In this document: positions 1-6,915 of the stretch, in pieces
Layout of the letters: each line of letters begins with the position of its first letter
Numbering within the stretch: the stretch's first letter is position 1
DNA from: Burkholderiaceae bacterium
Lineage (GTDB): Bacteria > Pseudomonadota > Gammaproteobacteria > Burkholderiales > Burkholderiaceae_D
Reading direction: 5' to 3'
Assembly (NCBI GenBank): GCA_019752915.1
Contig: JAIELO010000401.1
Span: forward strand, 1-11,346
DNA length: 11,346 nt
The notes under the pieces: generated by a model
What the model saw: the letters and a program-made list of their open reading frames with translations, nothing else
Told to the model about the DNA's origin: nothing
Database searches by the model: none
Program-made: the position numbers and the translations under genes

Positions 1-41
1 CGGGATGGCAGACCGGATGACAGACTAGTTTGCGTCAACAT
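1..41 (-). CDS. 5' end of an unidentified gene (partial, runs off the left edge)
   Basis: An ATG (complement of 39-41) opens a frame that stays open to the window edge and encodes MLTQTSLSSGLPS. It is preceded by a strong Shine-Dalgarno sequence, AAGGAGA (complement of 49-55), with a 7-base spacer; this is the main evidence that it is a real start. It begins 28 bases after the stop of the S9 peptidase on the same strand, so the two are probably co-transcribed. Thirteen residues are too few to identify a family, and no function is proposed. Confidence 0.6.
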   Translation of the reverse strand, partial: MLTQTSLSSGLPS

Positions 42-44
42 GAA

Positions 45-67
45 ACACTCTCCTTGCTTGAGGGTGT
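45..67 (-). promoter_or_regulatory. Imperfect hairpin overlapping the ribosome binding site of the downstream gene
   Basis: On the minus strand ACACCCTC and GAGAGTGT can pair (7 of 8 positions, one C-A mismatch) around a 7-base loop. The 3' arm covers part of the AAGGAGA Shine-Dalgarno of the gene starting at 41. It has no U-tract, so it is not a convincing terminator. It could tune translation of the second gene of the pair, but this is inference from pairing only. Confidence 0.25.
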
Positions 68-69
68 CT

Positions 70-2553
70 TTATTTTACGCCCTCCGGCACCTCGGGCAGC
101 GCATGTTTGACATAGCGCTCCAGCCAGCGGTGGGTTTCGTACAGCATGTGCAGAATCGACTCGCGCGCCCGGTAGGCATGCGCTTCATTGGGTAACATCA
201 CCAGCCGCGCCGTACCACCCAGCCCTTTGATGGCCTGAAACATCCGCTCGCTCTGTACCGGGAAAGTGCCGCTATTGGCATCTTCAGCGCCATGTATCAG
301 CAGCAGCGCATCCTTGATGCGATCGGCGTGATTAAACGGCGACATCGCCTGATACACCTGCGGCGCCTGCCAGAACGGCCGTTCCTCGGACTGGAAGCCG
401 AACGGCGTCAGGGTGCGGTTATACGCACCGCTGCGCGCAATACCGGCGCGGAACAAACGCGTATGCGCCAGCAGATTGGCGGTCATGAATGCGCCATACG
501 AATGCCCGCCAATGGCGATGCGGTGCGGCTCGGCCACCCCACGCCTTACCACTTCGGCGACCGCCGCTTCGGCATCGGCCACCAGCTGCGGCAGATAGCT
601 GTCATTCGGTTCCTCCTCGCCGCTACCGACAATCGGGAACGACGGGTTATCCAGCACCGCATAACCCATTGCCAGAAACGCTGCCGGCCCCCAGTAGCTG
701 ACCGCGTTGAAGCGGTACGGTGACCCCGTGGTCTGGCTGGCCGCATCGGCCGATTTGAATTCCTGCGGATAGGCCCACATCAGCATCGGCAGCGGCCCGT
801 CACGCTGCGCCTCGTAACCGGGCGGCAGCATCAGGGTCGCGGTCAGCGCTACGCCATCGGCACGCTGATAACGGATCTGCTCTTTCTGCACCTCGCGCAG
901 TTGCGGGGTCGGATGGGGATACTCGGTCAGCGCCACCAGTTGCCGGTCGACCGGCTGGCGCAGATCGCGCAGGTAGTAGTTCGGTCGTTCGGTGGGCGAC
1001 TCGCGCGACGTCAGAATCAGCGTGCCATCCTGATTCAGTACCGCTGCGACGTTTTCGAAATACGGCGCACTACTCTGGAACAGCCGTTCCTTCTGCCCGT
1101 TATCGAGCGATAGACGATCCAGGAAAGGCCGGTCGCCTTCCGGCGTGGCCCCCGCACCATCGAGCAGTATCGTATTGTCCGGCCCGATCAGCAGGCGCGC
1201 GAAACCGTTGCTATCGGCGCGCAGCACCGGCGCACCGGGGCTGCTGTAGCGGTCTTCGTAGGAACCGGCGTAGATCAGTTGCATCGCGAGCTCAGGCTGA
1301 TCGGGCTGCAGCTTCCAGCGCTGGAAGGCACGCGTCTTGTGCCAGCGCTCACTCATCAGCGCCACATCGCCACGTCCCCATGCAATGCCGGCATAACGCA
1401 TGGTCAGGCGCGCCAGCACCGTCGGCGCCTGCCCTTTCGCAAACGGCGCCGCCTGCTGATACACCACATCGCGAATGCCATCACTCACCGCTTGCGCCGG
1501 ATCGCCACCATCCTGTGCTTCCACCCAGACCAGCGTGGCCGCAGCGTCGGCGCGCCAGCCCACATTGCGCACGCCAGCAGGCACCGCATCATTGCCTTGC
1601 GGCAGACCTTCCACCAGCGGCAGGTCGGCCACGCTGTGCAGCAGCGCGCCAGCCAGATCGCGCACTTCGATACGCTCGCCAAAATTCGACACGGGCACCA
1701 GATACGAATACGGCCGCGTAATGCACTGGGTCAGCAGATGCTGGCCATCGGGTGAAATCGCGGTACGGGAATAGGCGGCCGGTGCGCCGATCAGTTGCGC
1801 CTTACCGTGCAGGTCGAGGTGCGCCAGTTGCACCGTGATGTAATACTCGAACAGCTGCGCATCGTGTTCGTTCTTCAGCAGATCCTGATAGGTGCGCAGC
1901 TGGCGCGCAGCGCCAGTGGCATCCGTGTCCTGCATCAGCGGCCCGCGCGGGATGCCGTCGGAGACCGGCGGCTTGCCGCAATGCGCCGGCCGCCAGTGCA
2001 CCAGCAGGCCACTGCTATCCGGCAGCCAGCTAAAGCCGCGCGTCAGCACGGTCGACAAAGGCTGGGCCGACAGGCGGCGCGCCTTGCCTTCCGCAATATC
2101 GACCAGCCACAGTTCCACGGCCACGCGCTCGCCCTTGTAGGTCAGATGGGAAAACGCCAGATAGCGCTGATCCGGCGACCAGCTCAGATCGGCCAGCCGC
2201 AGCGTGCGTGGCAGGCCGCGCAGGCGGCGCGGCTGGCGGGTCGCCACTGCCAGCAGCGACAGGTCGGTACCGAAGGAATGGCGCGCTGCGGCGCAGCTAC
2301 GTGGATGGATGCGTACCCCGGCCAGCTTCAATTCCGGCTGCGCCACTTCGGCAATGCCGGGCAAGGCGGGCGTCTGCACCACCGCCAGCCAGTCGCGTTG
2401 CGGGCTCAGACTGAGCGACGGGGTGCGCGGCGCATCGACGATTTCCTGCAAGGCTAGTGGCGGCAAGCCGTAGCCATCGGGCTGCACGCCAGTATGGGGG
2501 GCCGGGGCAAGCAGGCCTGCGCGCGCAGGTAACTGGGGTAAAACTTGGGTCAT
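70..2553 (-). CDS. S9-family serine peptidase, glutamyl-endopeptidase (plastid CGEP) type
   Basis: A predicted 827-residue serine peptidase of the prolyl oligopeptidase family (S9), most like the S9D glutamyl endopeptidases named from plant chloroplasts, which cleave peptides after Glu. The N-terminal part (about 35-550) is the expected beta-propeller and carries the family motifs IVDAP (38-42) and KLAGVRI (76-82). The alpha/beta-hydrolase domain starts near residue 555. It has the nucleophile elbow GGHSYGAFM (Ser685), the acid in HGAEDANSG (Asp758) and the base in NEAHAY (His792), so the triad is intact. The stretch ARSGAYNRTLTPFGFQ after the nucleophile is also typical of this subfamily. 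I chose the ATG at 2553, not the in-frame ATG at 2592. AAGGA sits 5 bases before it, and a TTGACA promoter candidate places the transcript start near 2590. No signal peptide is visible from this start, so a cytoplasmic location is inferred. The substrate is unknown. Confidence 0.9.
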   Translation of the reverse strand: MTQVLPQLPARAGLLAPAPHTGVQPDGYGLPPLALQEIVDAPRTPSLSLSPQRDWLAVVQTPALPGIAEVAQPELKLAGVRIHPRSCAAARHSFGTDLSLLAVATRQPRRLRGLPRTLRLADLSWSPDQRYLAFSHLTYKGERVAVELWLVDIAEGKARRLSAQPLSTVLTRGFSWLPDSSGLLVHWRPAHCGKPPVSDGIPRGPLMQDTDATGAARQLRTYQDLLKNEHDAQLFEYYITVQLAHLDLHGKAQLIGAPAAYSRTAISPDGQHLLTQCITRPYSYLVPVSNFGERIEVRDLAGALLHSVADLPLVEGLPQGNDAVPAGVRNVGWRADAAATLVWVEAQDGGDPAQAVSDGIRDVVYQQAAPFAKGQAPTVLARLTMRYAGIAWGRGDVALMSERWHKTRAFQRWKLQPDQPELAMQLIYAGSYEDRYSSPGAPVLRADSNGFARLLIGPDNTILLDGAGATPEGDRPFLDRLSLDNGQKERLFQSSAPYFENVAAVLNQDGTLILTSRESPTERPNYYLRDLRQPVDRQLVALTEYPHPTPQLREVQKEQIRYQRADGVALTATLMLPPGYEAQRDGPLPMLMWAYPQEFKSADAASQTTGSPYRFNAVSYWGPAAFLAMGYAVLDNPSFPIVGSGEEEPNDSYLPQLVADAEAAVAEVVRRGVAEPHRIAIGGHSYGAFMTANLLAHTRLFRAGIARSGAYNRTLTPFGFQSEERPFWQAPQVYQAMSPFNHADRIKDALLLIHGAEDANSGTFPVQSERMFQAIKGLGGTARLVMLPNEAHAYRARESILHMLYETHRWLERYVKHALPEVPEGVK

Positions 2554-2597
2554 GGCGTTCCTTGGTGCCGGCGCAGATGGTCTGAACGCCATAGCCC

Positions 2598-2626
2598 AGT
2601 GTGCTGACGGCAGAAATGAATGTCAA
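2598..2626 (-). promoter_or_regulatory. Candidate sigma-70 promoter for the S9 peptidase
   Basis: On the minus strand a perfect -35 TTGACA (complement of 2621-2626) is followed by a 17-base spacer and CACACT (complement of 2598-2603), which matches TATAAT at three of six positions. Initiation would fall near 2590, giving a 5' leader of about 37 bases before the ATG at 2553. It would leave out the upstream ATG at 2592. Spacing is ideal but the -10 is poor. Confidence 0.4.
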
Positions 2627-2649
2627 GGCTGCGCGGTCGCAGTCTGGCG

Positions 2650-2655
2650 TACAAT
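2650..2655 (+). promoter_or_regulatory. Candidate -10 element for the DUF1453-like gene
   Basis: TACAAT (five of six consensus bases) lies 66 bases before the chosen ATG at 2722, in the divergent intergenic region. I see no matching -35 at 16-18 bases upstream, so it would be a weak or activator-dependent promoter. A start near 2661 would exclude the far-upstream in-frame ATG at 2620. Confidence 0.3.
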
Positions 2656-2663
2656 CGCGGTTC

Positions 2664-2685
2664 GCCGGTTTTTTGCCGGTTTTTT
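2664..2685 (+). repeat. Tandem direct repeat, two copies of GCCGGTTTTTT
   Basis: Two perfect, adjacent 11-base units each end in six T residues. They lie in the divergent spacer between the peptidase and the membrane-protein gene, about 36 bases before the latter's ATG. The two CCGG cores can pair to form a very short stem (4 bp plus a G-U) followed by a T-run, so a weak attenuator is conceivable. A curved A/T-tract or a regulator site is equally possible. Confidence 0.55.
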
Positions 2686-2721
2686 CTGACGAATCTGATT
2701 ACGACTGCTGCTGGAATCACT

Positions 2722-3255
2722 ATGGAAATGACCACCATCACCCTGCTGCTACTGGTGCCTCTGGCCGTGTGGCGCATTTATTCGCGTCTCAAGATCATGC
2801 TGGGGCGTACCCGCTCCGAGTTATGGCGTCATTACAGCACGGCAGTGATCAGCGCTGCTGGTCTGGGCGTGATCGCCGCGACCCTGCTGGGAAAATGGGA
2901 AGCGCTGGGCGCCCTGCTGGCCGGTGCCGCGCTGGGCGTGCTGCTGGGACGGCGCAATGTACAGACCACCCGTCTGGCGAATACCGCCGAAGGGTTTTTC
3001 TATACACCGAACCGCCGTATCAGCCTGCTGGTACTGATGCTGTTCATCAGCCGCCTGATCTACCGGCTGTTCGAAGCGTATCTGCACATGCACAACCAGC
3101 TGCCACTCGATCCCGACTTCCTCGGCAATCCGGTGACGGCCGTGCTGTTTGGTCTACTGGGGGGCTTCTATCTGACCTTCGCCCTGCACCTGATCCGCTG
3201 GCGGCGTCACACCAAACCGGTGCCGCGCCCGATTGACATCTTCGACATCAAATAA
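2722..3255 (+). CDS. Small integral membrane protein, DUF1453/CcdC-like
   Basis: A predicted 177-residue inner-membrane protein with about five hydrophobic helices (roughly 4-20, 39-56, 60-76, 99-118 and 137-157). The conserved-looking central stretch EGFFYTPNRRISLL followed by SRLIYR resembles DUF1453/CcdC-type proteins, whose function is not established; this is recall of motif style, not a search. Basic residues after the first and last helices (RIYSRLK, RWRRHTK) suggest cytoplasmic loops. The frame is open back to an ATG at 2620, but 2722 is preferred. GGAA lies 5 bases before it, the first helix begins directly after it, and the -10 candidate lies between the two ATGs. An ATG two codons later (2728) is also possible. 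It is monocistronic, divergent from the peptidase, and ends at a strong hairpin facing the SMC operon. Confidence 0.8.
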   Translation: MEMTTITLLLLVPLAVWRIYSRLKIMLGRTRSELWRHYSTAVISAAGLGVIAATLLGKWEALGALLAGAALGVLLGRRNVQTTRLANTAEGFFYTPNRRISLLVLMLFISRLIYRLFEAYLHMHNQLPLDPDFLGNPVTAVLFGLLGGFYLTFALHLIRWRRHTKPVPRPIDIFDIK

Positions 3256-3263
3256 GGGTGGTA

Positions 3264-3292
3264 GCCGGCCGGGGCATCAAAGCCCGGCCGGC
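3264..3292. terminator. Bidirectional GC-rich hairpin between convergent genes
   Basis: A perfect 10-bp inverted repeat, GCCGGCCGGG (3264-3273) with CCCGGCCGGC (3283-3292), closes a 9-base loop. It fills the 45-base gap between the stop codons of the membrane-protein gene (3255) and the SMC-like ATPase gene (3301). There is no clear T-run on either side. The stability and position still argue for a shared terminator or 3'-end-stabilising structure. Confidence 0.65.
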
Positions 3293-3300
3293 AGTCTGAA

Positions 3301-6132
3301 TCAGACCAGCGGAATCGCCTCGACCGGGCGGCGCTGCAGCACAAAGATCGGCTGGGCCCACTCGGTATCCTTCTTCTTTTTGCTGGTGATCAGCGTCAGT
3401 TCGGAAGGATCGTAGACGTCGGTGTTATGCGTCAGCGGCGTCGTCATCAGATACTGCGCATCGGTGTTCTTGAGGAACTCGCCGACCAGCTGGATGTTAC
3501 GGATATCCAGGTGAGCAAACGGTTCATCGATGAACACGAAGCCGCCGGAACCATCTTCCGACTTCAGCAAGCCAATCAGCAGCACCAGTGATTTCATCAC
3601 CTGCTGGCCACCCGACGCCTCGCCGTCATTCATTCCGATTATGCCCTTGCCGTCGAACTTGAAGCGCACGTGCAGGCCTGCTTGCGACAGTAGCATGTCA
3701 TCGTTCTCCAGTCGTACCGGATCGGCATGCACTTCAATGCCGGCCAGTTCGCCCAGTTCCTTGATGTTCTTGGCATAGGTCTTGATGGTGTAGCGCAGTC
3801 GCTCCATATACGCGCCACGGGCATTGCCGGTCGCTTCGATGGCGCGGTTGTTCTGGTAGCGGCGCTCCTCGGTTTCGCTCTGACGGCCATGCAGCTGGTC
3901 GTTGAGGCGCTGATACTGGTCGATCACCGTGGCATCGAGTTCCCAGTCACTGCGTGCCAGACTGGTTTCCAGACTGTGCACGCGCAGCGTCACCTGATGG
4001 GTGTTCTGGTGTTCGCTGGCCAGTGCCTGACGACGTGCCTGACGCTTCCAGCCTTTCGGCAGATGGCGCCAGCTCTTGCGCAATACCAGCAAAGCTCGCG
4101 CATGTTCGCTACGCTGTTCGATCTGGCGGCGGTTGTTCAGACGCAGACCGGCTTCCGATTCGGACAGTGCAAAGCGGGCATTCTGCCAGGTGGTATCGGC
4201 ACGGGTACGGGTCACCACGGCATTCTTGATCAGCGTTTGCAGCTCGCCCAGACGCGAACCGACTTCGGTGCGTTCTTCGCGCAGCGGCACGGCGTTACGC
4301 GCCGCTTCATCGAATTCTTCCTGACGTGCTGCCAGTTCCTTGGCCGCATCGACACCGGCCAGACGGCTCTTGAGCGCACTGATTTCCGAGGCCAGCTTGG
4401 AAACAATCAGGGTCAGACCATCTTCCTGTGCTTCCAGTGCCGGCAGCGATTTCTGGATCGCTTCCATACGCTGGCTACGCCCGGCCGAACCGAAGCGGTA
4501 GCGCGAGGCTTCCACAAACAGCGAACGGCCACCGCGGCGCTCGCGATGGTAGGCGTCCGGCGTAATCCATTCTTCATGGCTACCGAGCTTGGCGCCGGCA
4601 TCGACACTATCGACGCGGGTGATGCGACTCAGTTGCTCGACCAGCCACGCAGGCACTTTGGCGGAAAACTTCAGCACCGACATCAGACTGTCGTCCTTGA
4701 CGGTCGGCGCATGCACCAGATCCGGCACGATGAAGTGGCGATAGCGCTCCTTCTCCGCCAGACGGTAAGCCGCCGCAGCGTCGGACGCTTTATCGAGCAG
4801 CACCACCGACGCGTAACCACCGAGCACACCTTCAATCGCGCCCTGCCAGCGGGCATCCGTCACCTCGACGATGTCGGACAGCATGGCGTGGCTGATACCC
4901 GCATCATTCAGGGCACGGCGCATGGCGCGCTGCACTTCCGGCTCCGGCATGGCCGTCTTGCCCTGCAAGGCCGCAATGGTAGCCTGCTCGCCGGCGATTT
5001 TCGCCGCCACGGCATCGCGTGCCATACGCTGGCGCGCCAGTTCGATTTCTTTTTCCTGCAACTGCTGCGCCACTTCGGCCAGATCGGCACCGGCATCGGC
5101 GGCCAGCTTCTGCAGACGCGCCTTCTGTTCCAGCAGCGAGTCGAGTGGCTTGAGTTTGCCGTTGATCAGATTCAGACGGCTTTGCAGCGCAGTCGATTCC
5201 TGTTCCAGCACCGTTTCCGTCTGCTGCGCGTCGCTGAGCGCCTTGGCCTGTGCGGCCAGCGCATTGCGCTTGTCGGTCAGCTGCTGGTCAGCCTGCATCA
5301 GCGGCTTGCGCGCATCGCGCAACTGGCGGCTGATCGCCGCGTGCTTTTCGCGCGCTTCGTGATATTCCAGCGTCGGCAGCACTTCTTCCTGCAGATTGCG
5401 GCGTTCCTTGTTCAGCGATTCCCACTGATGGTAGTTCGCCACACGCAGGCGCAAGCCTTCCAGATTGGTTTTCGACGACTCGAGTTCGGCCTCGAAGCGT
5501 TTCAGCTCCGTTTCCGTATCGCGCTGGTGGCGCTTGGCTTCATCGTAGGCATCCAGCACTTCCTTGTCGCCGAACACCTGGAACACCAGATCGAGCAACT
5601 GACGCGGCGCGTATTCGCACAGCTTGTCGGTTTCGCCCTGCTCCAGTGCCAGCACTTTGGCCATCGCTGGCGACAGACCGGCATTGGCCAGCCGCTTGCG
5701 GTAATTCTCCACCCCCAGCCAGTCATTGCCGGCTTCGCCGATGTCTTCGATCTGCACATTCCCCGGCCGCATCAGGTACTGACGCTTCCAGTCGCCACCG
5801 TTTTTCTGGATCTGGCAGAACAGCGTCACTTCATCATCGCTGAAGAAGCCGGAACTGCGGAACGGACGGTTGGACAATTGCTTGCCAACGGCGCGGTTAT
5901 CCACCACGGCGCGCAGCCAGGCCGTCTGCTGGCCGCTGTGGCGCGCATAGTGCTTGTAGGTGCGGCCCATCGAGCAATCAAGACCGAACAGAGTACGCAG
6001 CGCGTCCAGCAGGGTAGTCTTGCCGGAACCATTCTGGCCGGCGATGGTAATAATCTTTGCATCCAGCGGAATATTCTTGATCCGCTGCCAGTAATCCCAG
6101 TGGACTAGCTCTAACGATTTAATGTGAAACAT
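3301..6132 (-). CDS. SMC-like ATPase of a MksBEF-type condensin
   Basis: A 943-residue SMC-architecture ATPase, expected to form rod-shaped dimers that organise or extrude DNA. The N-terminal head has Walker A GQNGSGKT (32-39) and an SMC/Rad50-like element with LALEQGETDK at 161-170. Charged helical arms cover about 195-390 and 555-790. Between them lies a globular hinge (about 400-550, with VTDARWQGAIEGVLGG). The C-terminal head has the ABC signature SGGQQ (840-844), Walker B FVFIDE (865-870) and D-loop AHLD (873-876). Arms of about 190 residues are short compared with canonical SMC. It is the last gene of the operon, 3 bases after the KITE-like gene (TAA GCC ATG), matching the F-E-B order of mukFEB and mksFEB. 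The full SGGQ signature is closer to SMC than to MukB, so MksB or JetC is a best guess. No JetD/MksG nuclease gene is adjacent. Confidence 0.82.
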   Translation of the reverse strand: MFHIKSLELVHWDYWQRIKNIPLDAKIITIAGQNGSGKTTLLDALRTLFGLDCSMGRTYKHYARHSGQQTAWLRAVVDNRAVGKQLSNRPFRSSGFFSDDEVTLFCQIQKNGGDWKRQYLMRPGNVQIEDIGEAGNDWLGVENYRKRLANAGLSPAMAKVLALEQGETDKLCEYAPRQLLDLVFQVFGDKEVLDAYDEAKRHQRDTETELKRFEAELESSKTNLEGLRLRVANYHQWESLNKERRNLQEEVLPTLEYHEAREKHAAISRQLRDARKPLMQADQQLTDKRNALAAQAKALSDAQQTETVLEQESTALQSRLNLINGKLKPLDSLLEQKARLQKLAADAGADLAEVAQQLQEKEIELARQRMARDAVAAKIAGEQATIAALQGKTAMPEPEVQRAMRRALNDAGISHAMLSDIVEVTDARWQGAIEGVLGGYASVVLLDKASDAAAAYRLAEKERYRHFIVPDLVHAPTVKDDSLMSVLKFSAKVPAWLVEQLSRITRVDSVDAGAKLGSHEEWITPDAYHRERRGGRSLFVEASRYRFGSAGRSQRMEAIQKSLPALEAQEDGLTLIVSKLASEISALKSRLAGVDAAKELAARQEEFDEAARNAVPLREERTEVGSRLGELQTLIKNAVVTRTRADTTWQNARFALSESEAGLRLNNRRQIEQRSEHARALLVLRKSWRHLPKGWKRQARRQALASEHQNTHQVTLRVHSLETSLARSDWELDATVIDQYQRLNDQLHGRQSETEERRYQNNRAIEATGNARGAYMERLRYTIKTYAKNIKELGELAGIEVHADPVRLENDDMLLSQAGLHVRFKFDGKGIIGMNDGEASGGQQVMKSLVLLIGLLKSEDGSGGFVFIDEPFAHLDIRNIQLVGEFLKNTDAQYLMTTPLTHNTDVYDPSELTLITSKKKKDTEWAQPIFVLQRRPVEAIPLV

Positions 6133-6135
6133 GGC

Positions 6136-6915
6136 TTAGCTCTCGTCTGGAAGTTCGGTATCGGCGGCGCTGTCGCTGGCAGCATCGGCGTCAATGTCAG
6201 TGTCGGCGCTATGGTCGGTGACAGCTTCGGTCACCGCATCGGCTTCCTGCGCGGCCGGCACAAACTGGCGCGGCACCGGAATGATCTGCGCGGGCGAACG
6301 CTTGAACACATCGGCCAGCGCGCCATTGATGATGCGCTCTTTCAGCAAGTCGGTATCCATCATCAGATCCAGCAGCGGACCTTCCACGATCACGTCACCG
6401 CGTCGTTCGATGAAACCGAGCTTGGCCAGAATGCCCAGATTCATATCGAGGCGGGTTTTCTTACCGAGCTTGTCGCCGAAGTCGGCCAGCAGCGCCTTGT
6501 AGGCAATACCGATCGAGGTATCTTCCGCGCGTGGCAGCGGCTTCTCGACGCCGAACATATCGTTCTGATCATCGTCGGCATGCTGGTGGGTTTCCTGGCG
6601 CTCGCGCTTGGGCAGAATAATCTGCGCCCACAGCACCACCAGCAGGGCCACGCCGTCGCGCGACAGCCCGAAGTTATTGTTTTGCCAGACATCGCGCGCG
6701 CCGAAAATCTTCGGCTCGATGGCGCGATGCAGCGCCAGCGTGACGTGATCGGCATACACGTTATCGAGTAATTTCAGGCCGGTGGCCAGCAGTCGCGCAT
6801 CGACTTCGGCGCGGAACAGTTCGTCCGACAGCACGCGCTTGACCAGCTTATCGTCACGGCGCAGGCTCTGGTGCGTCAGCAGGCGGGCGATCAGAATTTG
6901 GGAATCGTCATTCAT
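6136..6915 (-). CDS. MksE/KITE-like winged-helix subunit of the SMC complex
   Basis: A 259-residue protein placed between the kleisin-like and ATPase genes, the position of MukE/MksE/JetB. In such complexes this subunit is a tandem winged-helix (KITE) dimer that binds the kleisin and DNA. Two globular parts are visible: about 5-105, with SRDGVALLVVLWAQIILPKR (85-104), and about 130-208, ending in helices with LLKERIINGAL. A short polar linker separates them (107-130, rich in His, Asp and Gln). The last 35 residues form a low-complexity acidic tail of Asp, Ala, Thr and Ser, probably disordered. Its ATG overlaps the end of the upstream gene (ATGAATGA, 8 bases), a sign of translational coupling. 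Only a distant AAGG is seen upstream. Assignment rests on size, fold pattern and gene order. Confidence 0.72.
   Translation of the reverse strand: MNDDSQILIARLLTHQSLRRDDKLVKRVLSDELFRAEVDARLLATGLKLLDNVYADHVTLALHRAIEPKIFGARDVWQNNNFGLSRDGVALLVVLWAQIILPKRERQETHQHADDDQNDMFGVEKPLPRAEDTSIGIAYKALLADFGDKLGKKTRLDMNLGILAKLGFIERRGDVIVEGPLLDLMMDTDLLKERIINGALADVFKRSPAQIIPVPRQFVPAAQEADAVTEAVTDHSADTDIDADAASDSAADTELPDES

Noticed and set aside
2601..3236. Alternative 211-codon plus-strand frame over the DUF1453-like gene
   Set aside because: It overlaps in another frame and encodes a polar sequence without any family pattern. The frame used shows five hydrophobic helices and a properly spaced ribosome binding site.
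3727..6108. A 793-codon open frame on the plus strand, antisense to the SMC-like ATPase gene
   Set aside because: It is the reverse-frame shadow of a GC-rich gene. Its translation is rich in Gln, Arg and His with no recognisable domain, while the minus strand shows complete ATPase motifs.
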